Positions 1 through 9,698 of a stretch of 64,000 nucleotides of DNA are shown in pieces (position 1 is the stretch's first letter; every line of letters starts with the position of its first letter). A program made the position numbers and the translations under genes. Where the stretch lies: the NCBI GenBank assembly GCA_902779875.1, contig CACZCX010000003.1, positions 1 through 64,000 of the forward strand, written 5' to 3'. The notes beneath the pieces are model-generated. The model searched no databases. It saw nothing but the letters and a program-made list of their open reading frames with translations, and was not told the origin of the DNA. The DNA comes from an uncultured Bacteroidales bacterium. GTDB lineage: Bacteria > Bacteroidota > Bacteroidia > Bacteroidales > Bacteroidaceae.

Positions 1-660
1 CACCCAGAATTATCTCTGGTTTGAAGGGGATAATGAGGTTCCTGTTTATTGCAACGGGGATATCTATACGTTCCGGATAAAGGATAGTAGGATCTCGCCT
101 GAATACCTCTGCTTTGTCTTGGCTGAAGAAGACATCCAGGCTGATATTAAGAGTCGCATTGAGGGAGCCGTTATTTCACGGGTCGGACGCAAATCTTTCC
201 TCGATGTTGAGATTCCTATTCCTGATGTCGAGCAGGAATATCGTTTCTTGCAGGAAGAGATGCACTTTATCTCCGAGCGTAAAACACGTCTGGCGCAGGA
301 GGAGAAGGAGGCGCATAAGGAGAGTCTGGATGACATCAAGGATGATATCGAGGACAAGATTCACCTTCTTGGCCCGTATAATTTCAACGTCCAGTCCGGA
401 ATTAACCGGATCCTTAGGAAGCTTAAGAAAGGGGAAACGCTCGATGCTTCTACTCGCATTTTCAAGGATGCCGATATCCGACTCGATAGCTACTTGGAGA
501 ATCTGCTTTCCAAGAGCCAAGCTGCCGGGTATATCACCGCTTCCATTGGCGGTTCGATTTTCGAGGCTGTGGATCGCCCGCTGGATAGTTTCATCTTCCT
601 GCAGGAGTATTTGGCATATCTCCAGGCCGACGACGAGTATGAGGGCATCAAGTTCCGTTT
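1..660 (+). CDS. Type I restriction-modification specificity subunit (HsdS-like), C-terminal part, joined in frame to gltD
   Basis: The reading frame is open from base 2, so the true start lies before the window. The first ~85 residues look like the end of a target-recognition domain of a type I specificity subunit: ISPEYLCFVL, KSRIEGAVIS and RKSFLDVEIPIP are the usual phrases before the conserved helix. A helical stretch rich in Glu and Lys follows, then HLLGPYNFNVQSGINRIL, which resembles the histidine-kinase-like tail found on some Bacteroidetes S subunits. The tail stops near base 650 and continues without a stop into glutamate synthase sequence. The S subunit should choose the DNA sequence methylated and cut by the HsdRMS complex; no hsdM or hsdR is visible. 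The family call is from remembered motifs. The end coordinate is approximate (640-690). Confidence 0.6.
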
Positions 661-1372
661 CAACACCATGGTTGACCTCAACAAGCTTCCTGAGGGCTTT
701 GACGCATACGTTATATCAAACGGTACACCTACCGCACGTGACCTCAAGATTCCCGGACGTGAGCTCAAGGGCGTATATTTTGCCCTGCAGATGCTTACAC
801 AGCAAAACCTCCGTCTGGCCGGTCAGGAGTTCACTCCCGATGAGACCGTATCGGCCAAGGGTAAGAGGGTGCTGGTTATCGGCGGCGGTGATACCGGTAG
901 CGACTGCATCGGTACATGTCATCGTCAGGGTGCCGTAAGCGTAACCCAGATAGAGATCATGCCCAAGCCTCCCGTAGGCTACAACCCCGCAACACCCTGG
1001 CCGCAGTGGCCTAACATCCTCAAGACCACTACAAGTCACGAGGAGGGTTGCGAGCGCCGCTGGTGCCTTACCTCAAACAAGTTCCTTGATGACGGTAAGG
1101 GTAATCTCAAGGGCGTAGAGGTTGAGACCGTGGAGTGGGTACCCAATCCCGAGGGCGGCCGTCCTATCATGAAGCCTACCGGTGAGAAGGAGATCATAGA
1201 GTGCGAGATGGTGCTTCTGGCCATGGGATTCCTCAAGCCCGAGCATCCTCAGTATGCTGAGAACGTATTCCTGGCAGGTGATGCCAAGAACGGAGCCAGC
1301 CTGGTGGTACGCGCCATAGCAAGCGGCCGTGAGACTGCAGCACGTGTAGACGAATATCTCAAGAACAAGTGA
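661..1372 (+). pseudogene. gltD: Glutamate synthase small subunit, C-terminal fragment lacking the N-terminal half
   Basis: GltD feeds NADPH electrons to the large subunit that makes glutamate from glutamine and 2-oxoglutarate. This part covers the second nucleotide-binding half: VLVIGGGDTGSDC is the dinucleotide-binding loop, followed by PPVGYNPATPWPQWPN, a well-conserved GltD stretch, and AMGFLKP with VFLAGDAKNGASLVVRA near the end. About 190 residues expected upstream (two Cys-rich iron-sulfur motifs and the first FAD-binding fold) are absent and replaced in frame by restriction-subunit sequence. Codon choice here matches the downstream genes. Either the contig was mis-joined or a real deletion fused the genes; a mis-join is more likely because no start codon or ribosome site marks the boundary. 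The stop overlaps the region just before dapF. Confidence 0.85.
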
Positions 1373-1383
1373 TTATGGGTAGG

Positions 1384-2226
1384 ATGATAAATTTCAGCAA
1401 GATGCATGGTCTGGGCAATGACTACATCTACATCAACGTGATGGATATGACCCTGCCTGACCCTGCAGCGCTGTCAGTACTGTGGAGCGACCGCCACAAA
1501 GGGATAGGCTCGGACGGCATTATCCTTATAGGACGCTCCGACAAGGCCGATTTCAGCATGCGCATATTCAACGCCGACGGTTCGGAGGCCATGATGTGCG
1601 GCAACGGCAGCCGTTGCGTAGGCAAATATGTCTATGACAAGGGACTGACAACCAAGACTGAGATTACCCTCGATACCCTTTCAGGAATAAAACGTCTGTC
1701 ACTCCATCCGGGTGAGGACGGAAAAATCAGCTCGGTAACCGTCGCAATGGGCGCCGGAGTGCCTCTTAAGGTTGTCCGCGACGGTTCCGACGAGCTGATT
1801 GGCGAGACTCTCAACGTAGGAGAGGGTCCCACCGTATGTACGGCAATCGATATGGGAAACCCGCATATGGTCATGTTCGTAAAGAACGCCGGGAAGGCCC
1901 GGGTGGCCGAGGTGGGTCCTCTCATGGAGTACAATCCCATGTTCCCCAACCGCGCGAACATAGAGTTCGCCCAGGTGCTCGACCGACATCATATAAGGAT
2001 GCGCGTCTGGGAGAGAGGCAGCGGTATAACGTACGCCTGCGGGACAGGCGCCTGTGCCACGGCGGTGGCATCGGCCATGCAGGGTTACACTGACCCGCAG
2101 GAGTGTGAGGTGATAATGGACGGCGGAGCGCTCACGGTGAGTTGGGATCCCGTTACGAAAGAGGTCCTTATGAAAGGTGACGCGGAATCCGTTTTTGACG
2201 GAGTTATTGAATTGCCGGACAAATAG
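1384..2226 (+). CDS. dapF: Diaminopimelate epimerase
   Basis: Converts LL-diaminopimelate to the meso form used for peptidoglycan and lysine, in the cytoplasm. The 280-residue protein has the family N-terminus FSKMHGLGNDY, the first catalytic cysteine in MMCGNGSRC (about residue 72) and the second in ACGTGACAT (about residue 219). The start chosen gives MINFSKMHG, as in homologues; an ATG at 1375 and a GTG at 1369 are alternatives in the same frame. It begins within a few bases of the gltD stop. The next gene, dapL, makes the substrate of this enzyme, so the pair covers two consecutive steps of the aminotransferase branch of lysine synthesis. A hairpin lies between them. Confidence 0.97.
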   Translation: MINFSKMHGLGNDYIYINVMDMTLPDPAALSVLWSDRHKGIGSDGIILIGRSDKADFSMRIFNADGSEAMMCGNGSRCVGKYVYDKGLTTKTEITLDTLSGIKRLSLHPGEDGKISSVTVAMGAGVPLKVVRDGSDELIGETLNVGEGPTVCTAIDMGNPHMVMFVKNAGKARVAEVGPLMEYNPMFPNRANIEFAQVLDRHHIRMRVWERGSGITYACGTGACATAVASAMQGYTDPQECEVIMDGGALTVSWDPVTKEVLMKGDAESVFDGVIELPDK

Positions 2227-2243
2227 TTAGCAATAAACCATTG

Positions 2244-2268
2244 ACAGAGGGATTGACGTCCCTCTGTT
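2244..2268 (+). terminator. Hairpin between dapF and dapL
   Basis: ACAGAGGGA and TCCCTCTGT form a perfect 9-bp stem around a 6-nt loop, 18 bases after the dapF stop and about 30 bases before dapL. There is no T-run, only TTGTGG, so it may be a weak terminator, a processing site or an mRNA-stabilising stem rather than a full stop. Confidence 0.5.
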
Positions 2269-2299
2269 GTGGCGTATAAATGGTTGATAGTTAAAACAT

Positions 2300-3496
2300 A
2301 TGATAAAGTCTAATCAGAATTTCTCCAGACTGCCCGAGAGGTATCTGTTTCTGGATATAGCCAAGAGGGTGGCAGCTTTCAGCAAGGCCAACCCCGAGGC
2401 TGACATTATTCGTATGGGTATAGGTGACGTGACCCGTCCTCTTGCCCCTGCCGTCATCAAGGCCATGCATGAGGCTGTCGATGACTGCGCAGCACAGTCC
2501 ACTTTCCACGGCTACGGCCCCGAGCGCGGTTACCTGTGGCTCAGGGAGGCCATATCCAAGTATGACTACGCCGAGAGAGGCGTCAACGTACAGCCCGATG
2601 ACATATTCGTCAATGACGGCGCCAAGAGTGACACCGGTAACATTGGTGACATACTCTCCACCGATGGCCTTGTAGGTATTACAGACCCCGTATATCCCGT
2701 ATATGTGGATACCAACCTCATGCGTGGCAGCGTGATACGCTATATCACCTGCAATGAGGAGAACGGCTATTCGGGCGATATACCCGATGCCAAGATCGAT
2801 GTCATTTACCTGTGCTATCCCAACAACCCCACAGGTGCTGTCATCACCAGAGCCAAACTCAAGCAGTGGGTTGACTACGCTCTTGCCAACGGCTCCCTTA
2901 TCATGTATGACTCAGCATATGAGGCATTTATCCGCGACCCGGAGATTCCTCATTCAATATATGAGATTGAGGGCGCAAGAAAGTGCGCCATTGAGTTCCG
3001 CAGTTTCTCCAAGACTGCAGGATTTACTGGGATAAGATGCGGTTACACAGTTGTACCTCAGGAACTTACGGTATCTGACGGCAGGGGCGGTACCGTACGT
3101 CTGAATGAGATGTGGGAGCGCAGACAGAGCTGCAAGTTCAACGGCGCCTCATATATCTCACAGCGCGGTGCCCTGGCCATCTACACTGAGGAGGGACGCG
3201 CCCAGATACGTGAGACCATTGACTATTATCTGGAGACAGCCCGCATAATCAGAAAGAGCATGGAGGAGGCCGGTCTGGAACCCCAGGGCGGTGAGAACGC
3301 TCCCTATATCTGGGCCAAGACACCCAAAGGCATGACCTCATGGCAGTTCTTTGACGAGCTGCTGAACAAGGCAGCCGTGGTTGTCACCCCGGGCAGCGGA
3401 TTCGGTCCTGCCGGTGAAGGTTATTTCCGCATAACCTCATTCGCTGACCGCGACCGCACCATTGAAGCGATGCAACGTATAAAAAACATATTATAA
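2300..3496 (+). CDS. dapL: LL-diaminopimelate aminotransferase
   Basis: A PLP-dependent class I/II aminotransferase that converts tetrahydrodipicolinate directly to LL-diaminopimelate with glutamate, bypassing the succinylase and acetylase steps. The 398-residue length fits the family (about 400-410). Visible signatures are FLDIAKRVAAF and MGIGDVTRPLAP near the N-terminus, HGYGPERGY, NDGAKSDTGNI, the cofactor-binding YPNNPTGA, and FRSFSKTAGFTG with the PLP lysine at about residue 238. It follows dapF after a 73-base gap that holds a hairpin, and precedes carA by 14 bases, so it may share a transcript with the amidotransferase run. Its presence says this organism uses the DapL variant of lysine and cell-wall precursor synthesis. 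Confidence 0.96.
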   Translation: MIKSNQNFSRLPERYLFLDIAKRVAAFSKANPEADIIRMGIGDVTRPLAPAVIKAMHEAVDDCAAQSTFHGYGPERGYLWLREAISKYDYAERGVNVQPDDIFVNDGAKSDTGNIGDILSTDGLVGITDPVYPVYVDTNLMRGSVIRYITCNEENGYSGDIPDAKIDVIYLCYPNNPTGAVITRAKLKQWVDYALANGSLIMYDSAYEAFIRDPEIPHSIYEIEGARKCAIEFRSFSKTAGFTGIRCGYTVVPQELTVSDGRGGTVRLNEMWERRQSCKFNGASYISQRGALAIYTEEGRAQIRETIDYYLETARIIRKSMEEAGLEPQGGENAPYIWAKTPKGMTSWQFFDELLNKAAVVVTPGSGFGPAGEGYFRITSFADRDRTIEAMQRIKNIL

Positions 3497-3510
3497 ATCA
3501 CTTATTAAGA

Positions 3511-4593
3511 ATGGATAAAGAGGCAATACTCATTCTTGAAGACGGTACCAGGTACGTGGGCCGCTCATTCGGATACGAAAAACCGGTATCCGGCGAGCTG
3601 GTATTCTACACTGCCATGACCGGCTACCCCGAGAGTCTTACTGACCCCTCATACAAGGGTCAGATTCTTGTACCCACATTCCCGCTTATCGGAAACTACG
3701 GTGTTCCCGGTGACGAGGTTGTGAACGGCATTTCACGTTTCTTTGAATCGGACAGGATCCAGTGCTCCGCTCTTGTCATTGCGTCCTACACGGCTGAATA
3801 CAGCCACTGGGATTCCGAGCGCAGCCTTGGCGACTGGCTCAAGCAGTGGCAGGTGCCCGGTATCTACGGCATCGACACCAGAGCCCTGACCAAGCGTCTG
3901 AGAGAAAAAGGTGCCATGCTGGGTAAGATTGTGTTCGGTGACGAGGACGTACCGTTCTACGATCCCAACAAGGACAATCTGGTGGCTCAGGTCTCATGTC
4001 CTGAGATAAAGCATTACGGTAACGGCAAGTACAAGGTCCTAATGGTTGACTGCGGTATGAAGAACAACATACTGCGCTGTCTTCTGGACTACGACGTAAC
4101 CATAAAGCGCGTACCCTGGGATTATGATTTTACAAATGAGGATTACGACGGTCTGTTCATATCGAACGGCCCCGGCGATCCCGCCATGTGCACCAAGACA
4201 ATAGAGCATATCCGTAAGGCCCTCACACAGGACCGTCCCATCATGGGTATCTGTCTGGGTAACCAGCTGCTCGCTCTTGCAGCCGGCGCCAAGACCTACA
4301 AGCTCAAGTACGGTCACCGCGGACACAACCAGACGGTACGTGTGCCGGGTACACACAAGTGCTATGTGACATCACAGAACCACGGATTTGCCATCGATGA
4401 CAATACACTTCCAAGTGACTGGGAACGTATGTTCGAGAACCTGAATGACGGCACCAACGAGGGTATCAGACACCGGAGCAAGCCGTTCTTCTCAACACAG
4501 TTCCATCCTGAGGCATCGAGCGGACCTACCGATACCGGTAACCTGTTCGGAATGTTTGTAGAGAATATTAAAACTTACCTTAAAGAGAAGTAA
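3511..4593 (+). CDS. carA: Carbamoyl phosphate synthase small subunit
   Basis: The glutaminase subunit that hydrolyses glutamine and channels ammonia to CarB for carbamoyl phosphate, used in arginine and pyrimidine synthesis. The N-terminal CPSase_sn domain begins EAILILEDGTRYVGRSFG, and the class I amidotransferase half carries ISNGPGDP, the nucleophile Cys in GICLGNQ (about residue 248) and the catalytic His-Glu pair in FHPEASSGP. At 360 residues it is full length. It is separated from carB by only 3 bases, typical of translational coupling. No pyrimidine- or arginine-responsive leader was recognised upstream. Confidence 0.97.
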   Translation: MDKEAILILEDGTRYVGRSFGYEKPVSGELVFYTAMTGYPESLTDPSYKGQILVPTFPLIGNYGVPGDEVVNGISRFFESDRIQCSALVIASYTAEYSHWDSERSLGDWLKQWQVPGIYGIDTRALTKRLREKGAMLGKIVFGDEDVPFYDPNKDNLVAQVSCPEIKHYGNGKYKVLMVDCGMKNNILRCLLDYDVTIKRVPWDYDFTNEDYDGLFISNGPGDPAMCTKTIEHIRKALTQDRPIMGICLGNQLLALAAGAKTYKLKYGHRGHNQTVRVPGTHKCYVTSQNHGFAIDDNTLPSDWERMFENLNDGTNEGIRHRSKPFFSTQFHPEASSGPTDTGNLFGMFVENIKTYLKEK

Positions 4594-4596
4594 GCC

Positions 4597-7500
4597 ATGA
4601 TGGAAGATGTAAAGAGAGTACTTGTGCTCGGATCAGGAGCACTCAAGATCGGTCAGTCAGGTGAGTTTGACTATTCCGGTTCACAGGCCCTCAAGGCACT
4701 GCGTGAGGATGGCAAATACACCATACTTATAAATCCTAACGTGGCTACCGTCCAGACCTCAGAGGGTGTGGCCGATGCCATCTACTACCTGCCTATCACA
4801 GCGGAGTTCGTGGAGCAGGTAATCCGTAAGGAACACCCCGACGGTATTATGCTCGCATTCGGCGGCCAGACAGCCCTGAACTGCGGCGTTGACCTGTATG
4901 AGAAGGGTATCCTGGAGAAATACGGCATCAAGGTGCTGGGTACACCGGTTCAGGCCATCATCAACACTGAGGACCGTGAACTTTTTGCCGATATGATGCG
5001 TTCCATAAACGTGAAGACCCCGCGCAGCGAGGCTGTGAACAACATGGAGGAGGCGCTCAAGGTTGTAAAGGAGATCGGTTATCCCGTAATCGTTCGCGCC
5101 GCCTATACGCTGGGTGGTCTGGGTTCAGGATTCTGCTCCAATGACGAGGAACTCAGGAAAGTGGCTGCATCGGCCTTCTCATATTCACCCCAGATACTGG
5201 TTGAGGAGTCTCTCAAGGGCTGGAAGGAGATTGAGTACGAGGTGGTTCGTGACCGTTATGACAACTGTATCACGGTCTGCAACATGGAGAACTTTGACCC
5301 GCTGGGCATCCATACAGGTGAGAGCGTGGTAGTAGCTCCTTCACAGACACTCAGTGACCACGAGTATCATAAGCTGCGCCGCATAGCCATCGACATCATA
5401 CGTCACGTGGGTATAGTGGGAGAGTGCAACGTTCAGTATGCCCTGGATCCCAATTCCGATGATTACCGCGTGATTGAGGTAAATGCCCGTCTGAGCCGCT
5501 CATCGGCCCTGGCATCAAAGGCCACCGGTTATCCGCTTGCATTCGTGGCCGCCAAGCTGGGTCTGGGCTACGGACTGGATGAGATCCCCAACTCTGTGAC
5601 CAAGGTTACATCGGCCTGCTTTGAGCCTGCCCTGGACTATGTGGTATGTAAGATACCGCGCTGGGACCTTGGTAAGTTTGAGGGTGTTTCAAGAATGATC
5701 GGCTCATCCATGAAGTCTGTGGGTGAGATCATGTCAATAGGACGTACCTTCGAGGAGGCTATCCAGAAAGGTATGCGTATGGTCGGACAGGGCCTTCACG
5801 GATTCGTGTGCAACGCCGTCAAGGTTCCCGATATCGAGGCTGAGCTGGTAAATCCTACCGATAAGCGTCTACCTGCTCTGGAGCTTGCGTTCGCTCAGGG
5901 TTACACAGTGGACCGTCTGCATGAGCTTACACGCATTGACAAGTGGTTCCTGTGCCGTCTGGCCAACATACACCGCATCAAGGAGCATCTTGCGGCTGCC
6001 GGCAGTCTGGAGGCTGTAGGAAAGGATCTTCTCAGCGAGGCCAAGTGCATGGGATTCAGTGACTATCAGATAGGTAAGCTGACCATAAAGGGTGATACCG
6101 ATCCCCACGGCAAGGCTGCCAAGGTTCGTGAACTGCGCAAGCAGCTGGGAATCCTGCCTATAATTAAGCAGATCGATACGCTGGCCGGTGAGTATCCCGC
6201 ATTCACCAACTACCTCTACATAACCTATAACGGCACAGAGAACGATACACAGCCCGAGCGTGACGGCAAGACCGTCATCGTGCTTGGAAGCGGTGCTTAC
6301 CGTATCGGCTCTAGCGTAGAGTTTGACTGGTGCGGCGTGGCTGCAGTACGCAAGATCCAGGAGATGGGTTACCGTGCGGTCATGATCAACTATAACCCTG
6401 AGACGGTAAGTACCGACTACGATACCTGTGACCGTCTGTTCTTTGACGAGCTTACGCTGGAGCGTGTGCTTGACATATGCGACCTGGAGGCTCCTAAGGG
6501 CGTTATAGTATCGACCGGTGGACAGATACCTAACAATCTGGCCCTGCTGCTTGACCGTGCAGGCGTCAAGATCCTGGGTACATCGGCCGAGTCAATTGAC
6601 AGGGCTGAGGACCGTCAGAAGTTCTCCGAGATGTGTGACGAACTCGGTATAGACCAGCCCCGCTGGAAGGAGCTCACCAATATGAAGGATATCTGGAGCT
6701 TTGTTGACCAGGTAGGACTTCCGGTGCTTATCCGTCCCTCATACGTGCTCTCAGGTGCCGCCATGCGTGTGGTATTTGACCGCGATGAGCTGGAGACAGC
6801 CCTCAGCAACGCAGCCGTGGTAAGCAAGGAGCATCCTGTAGTTGTGTCGGAGTTCCTGCAGCGTGCCAAGGAGGTGGAGATTGATGCGGTTGCACAGAAC
6901 GGCGTGATCAAGTGCTATGCCATAAGCGAGCATATTGAGTTCGCCGGCGTTCACTCAGGTGATGCTACAGTCGTGTTCCCCGCACAGAAACTATACTACG
7001 AGACCATACGTCAGATCAAGAAGACAGCCAAGAAGATTGCAGGTGCCTTGAACATATCAGGTCCCTTCAATATCCAGTTCCTGGCCAAGGAAAACAGCAT
7101 AAAGGTAATCGAATGCAACCTTCGCGCATCCCGAAGCTTCCCCTTCGTATCCAAGATAACCAAGTTCAACTTTATCGGAATGGCTACTGAGATAATGCTG
7201 GGCAAGGAGGTTGAGCCTTTCGGCAAGACTTTTGCCGATATCGACTATGTGGGTGTCAAGTGCTCACAGTTCTCATTCGCACGTCTGCTTAAGGCTGACC
7301 CGATACTGGGTGTGGATATGGCTTCGACAGGTGAGGTTGCCTGCGTCGGCGACAACTACCACGAGGCTCTGCTCAAGAGTATGATTGCAGTAGGTAACCG
7401 TGTTCCCTCCAAGGAGAAGGGTGTGCTGCTTTCATCAGGTCCTACCAAGTCCAAGATAGACCTGCTTGATGCCGCCAAGATACTTCAGGAGTCCGGTTAC

Positions 7501-7818
7501 AAGATCTACGCAACCAGCGGTACCGCCAAGTTCCTTGGTGAGAACGGTGTTGACACCGAGGTGCTGCACTGGCCGGATTCAGAGCAGAAACCCAATGTGA
7601 TGGATTACCTTCGTCAGCGTAAGATTGACCTTGTAGTAAACATCCCCAAGAACCTCACACAGCGTGAGATTGAGAACGGTTACAAGATCCGTCGTTCGGC
7701 TGTGGATTTCAATATCCCGCTCATCACCAACGCCCGTCTGGCAAGCGCCTTCATCTATTCGTTCTGCAAGATCGGAGTTGATGGTCTGGCCATTAAGAGA
7801 ATTGACGAATACGTATAA
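4597..7818 (+). CDS. carB: Carbamoyl phosphate synthase large subunit
   Basis: Makes carbamoyl phosphate from bicarbonate, two ATP and ammonia supplied by CarA. The 1073-residue protein has the expected internal duplication: the first half starts VLVLGSGALKIGQSGEFDYSG and the second half repeats this as VIVLGSGAYRIGSSVEFDWC at about residue 560. Each half has an ATP-grasp domain (VRAAYTLGGLGSG, and RPSYVLSGAAMRVV in the second). The C-terminal ~130 residues are the MGS-like allosteric domain (SGTAKFLGENGV). An alternative ATG sits one codon downstream. It lies 17 bases before glmS in the same direction. Confidence 0.97.
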   Translation: MMEDVKRVLVLGSGALKIGQSGEFDYSGSQALKALREDGKYTILINPNVATVQTSEGVADAIYYLPITAEFVEQVIRKEHPDGIMLAFGGQTALNCGVDLYEKGILEKYGIKVLGTPVQAIINTEDRELFADMMRSINVKTPRSEAVNNMEEALKVVKEIGYPVIVRAAYTLGGLGSGFCSNDEELRKVAASAFSYSPQILVEESLKGWKEIEYEVVRDRYDNCITVCNMENFDPLGIHTGESVVVAPSQTLSDHEYHKLRRIAIDIIRHVGIVGECNVQYALDPNSDDYRVIEVNARLSRSSALASKATGYPLAFVAAKLGLGYGLDEIPNSVTKVTSACFEPALDYVVCKIPRWDLGKFEGVSRMIGSSMKSVGEIMSIGRTFEEAIQKGMRMVGQGLHGFVCNAVKVPDIEAELVNPTDKRLPALELAFAQGYTVDRLHELTRIDKWFLCRLANIHRIKEHLAAAGSLEAVGKDLLSEAKCMGFSDYQIGKLTIKGDTDPHGKAAKVRELRKQLGILPIIKQIDTLAGEYPAFTNYLYITYNGTENDTQPERDGKTVIVLGSGAYRIGSSVEFDWCGVAAVRKIQEMGYRAVMINYNPETVSTDYDTCDRLFFDELTLERVLDICDLEAPKGVIVSTGGQIPNNLALLLDRAGVKILGTSAESIDRAEDRQKFSEMCDELGIDQPRWKELTNMKDIWSFVDQVGLPVLIRPSYVLSGAAMRVVFDRDELETALSNAAVVSKEHPVVVSEFLQRAKEVEIDAVAQNGVIKCYAISEHIEFAGVHSGDATVVFPAQKLYYETIRQIKKTAKKIAGALNISGPFNIQFLAKENSIKVIECNLRASRSFPFVSKITKFNFIGMATEIMLGKEVEPFGKTFADIDYVGVKCSQFSFARLLKADPILGVDMASTGEVACVGDNYHEALLKSMIAVGNRVPSKEKGVLLSSGPTKSKIDLLDAAKILQESGYKIYATSGTAKFLGENGVDTEVLHWPDSEQKPNVMDYLRQRKIDLVVNIPKNLTQREIENGYKIRRSAVDFNIPLITNARLASAFIYSFCKIGVDGLAIKRIDEYV

Positions 7819-7835
7819 ATTTAAGGACTATAACT

Positions 7836-9680
7836 ATGTGTGGTATAGTAGGTTACATAGGAAAACGTGAAGCGTGTCCCATACTCCTCAAGGGCCTGTC
7901 CCGACTGGAGTACCGCGGCTATGACAGTGCCGGAGTGGCTCTTATCAATGACAACGGAAACCTGGTCATATACAAGACCAAGGGTAAGGTGTCGGACCTG
8001 GAGCATGCAATAGAAGGCAAGGATCAGAGCGGCAGTGTGGGAATAGCTCATACCCGTTGGGCAACCCATGGTGAGCCCAACGATGTGAACGCGCATCCGC
8101 ATTTTTCGGAATCAGGTAACCTGGCGCTCATTCACAACGGTATCATAGAGAACTACCGTTCCCTTAAGACCGAGCTTCAGAATCAGGGATATCACTTTAA
8201 GAGTGAGACCGATACGGAGGTCATCATACAGCTCATCCAGTATATCATGGACAGCCACTCCATCACATTGGAGGAGGCTGTACCCCTGGCGTTGAACAGT
8301 GTGATAGGCGCATATGCCATAGTTATAGTGGACAAGACCCATCCCGACCGTATGATAGCCGCCCGCAAGGGCAGCCCTCTCATAATCGGCGTGGGCGATG
8401 ACGAGTTCCTGGTAGGTTCCGATGCAACCCCGATCGTGGAGTACACTGACCGTGTGGTCTATCTCGGTGAGGAGCAGATCGCTTTCATAGAACGCGGTAA
8501 GGAACTTAAAATTACCGACTTACGCAGCATTGAGCAGACAGCTGTCATCAAGAAACTGGAGCTCAACCTGAGTCAGATAGAGAAGGGCGGATATCCGCAC
8601 TTCATGCTCAAGGAGATACATGAGCAGCCCGATACCTGCCGCACCGTCATGAACGGCCGTCTGCAGCATGAGCTGGGCATTGTCAAGCTCTCAGGCGTGA
8701 TAGACCATAAGGATAAGCTGCTGGCAGCCCGCCGCATCATCATATGTGCCTGCGGAACATCCTGGCATGCCGCCCTTATTGGCAAGTATCTCATTGAGGA
8801 CCTGACCCGAATCCCCGTCGAGGTAGAGTACTCATCGGAGTTCCGTTACCGCAATCCTGTGATATACCCTGATGACGTTGTGATTGCCATTTCACAGTCC
8901 GGAGAGACCGCCGATACCCTGGCTGCCATGCAGCTGGCCAAGGCATCGGGAGCCTTCCTGTTCGGCATATGCAACGTGGTGGGCTCGTCGATTGCACGTG
9001 CAGCCGATACCGGTTGTTACACACATGCCGGTCCGGAGATCGGTGTGGCATCGACCAAAGCCTTTACGGCACAGGTGGAGACCCTGCTCCTGCTGGCTCT
9101 GAGCATCGGTCAGGAGAAGGGTACCGTAGCCCCTGAGCAGCGTCTGGCCATCATCAAGGAGTTGCCCAACATACCTGCCAAGATTGAGAAGATCCTCAAA
9201 CATGACAAGCAGATAGCCGAGCTCTCACGCATATTCACTTATGCGCATAACTTCATCTACCTGGGACGCGGTTACAACTATCCCATAGCGCTGGAGGGAG
9301 CCCTCAAACTCAAGGAGATATCATATATCCACGCTGAGGGTTATCCGGCAGCCGAGATGAAACACGGACCTATAGCCCTTATCGATGAGGAGATGCCTGT
9401 CGTGGTGATAGCTCCCAAGCGCGGACACTATGACAAGATACTGAGCAACATACAGGAGGTGAAAGCCCGTAAGGGTAGGGTTATCAGCATAGTGACCGAG
9501 GGAGACAAGGACGTAAAGAACATATCGGACTACTATTTTGAGATTCCCGATACCGAGGAGTGCCTGGTGCCGCTGCTGTCGGTCATTCCGTTGCAGCTGC
9601 TGGCATACCACATCGCCATTGCCAAGGGACGTGACGTGGATCAGCCGCGTAACCTGGCCAAGTCGGTAACAGTAGAGTGA
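7836..9680 (+). CDS. glmS: Glutamine-fructose-6-phosphate aminotransferase (isomerising)
   Basis: Commits fructose 6-phosphate to amino sugar synthesis, giving glucosamine 6-phosphate for peptidoglycan and LPS. The N-terminal class II glutaminase domain begins MCGIVGYIG, so the nucleophile Cys is residue 2 after Met removal, and includes HTRWATHG and HNGIIENY. Two SIS sugar-isomerase domains follow (ACGTSWHAAL, SQSGETADT, then RGYNYPIALEGALKLKEISY and AEGYPAAEMKHGPIAL). The C-terminus ends DQPRNLAKSVTVE, the usual active-site lid. Length 614 is standard. It sits between carB and purC, making it one of three glutamine-dependent enzymes in the same run. No glmS ribozyme or obvious leader was seen in the 17-base gap. 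Confidence 0.97.
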   Translation: MCGIVGYIGKREACPILLKGLSRLEYRGYDSAGVALINDNGNLVIYKTKGKVSDLEHAIEGKDQSGSVGIAHTRWATHGEPNDVNAHPHFSESGNLALIHNGIIENYRSLKTELQNQGYHFKSETDTEVIIQLIQYIMDSHSITLEEAVPLALNSVIGAYAIVIVDKTHPDRMIAARKGSPLIIGVGDDEFLVGSDATPIVEYTDRVVYLGEEQIAFIERGKELKITDLRSIEQTAVIKKLELNLSQIEKGGYPHFMLKEIHEQPDTCRTVMNGRLQHELGIVKLSGVIDHKDKLLAARRIIICACGTSWHAALIGKYLIEDLTRIPVEVEYSSEFRYRNPVIYPDDVVIAISQSGETADTLAAMQLAKASGAFLFGICNVVGSSIARAADTGCYTHAGPEIGVASTKAFTAQVETLLLLALSIGQEKGTVAPEQRLAIIKELPNIPAKIEKILKHDKQIAELSRIFTYAHNFIYLGRGYNYPIALEGALKLKEISYIHAEGYPAAEMKHGPIALIDEEMPVVVIAPKRGHYDKILSNIQEVKARKGRVISIVTEGDKDVKNISDYYFEIPDTEECLVPLLSVIPLQLLAYHIAIAKGRDVDQPRNLAKSVTVE

Positions 9681-9698
9681 TTCATAAGGCCAAGCATA

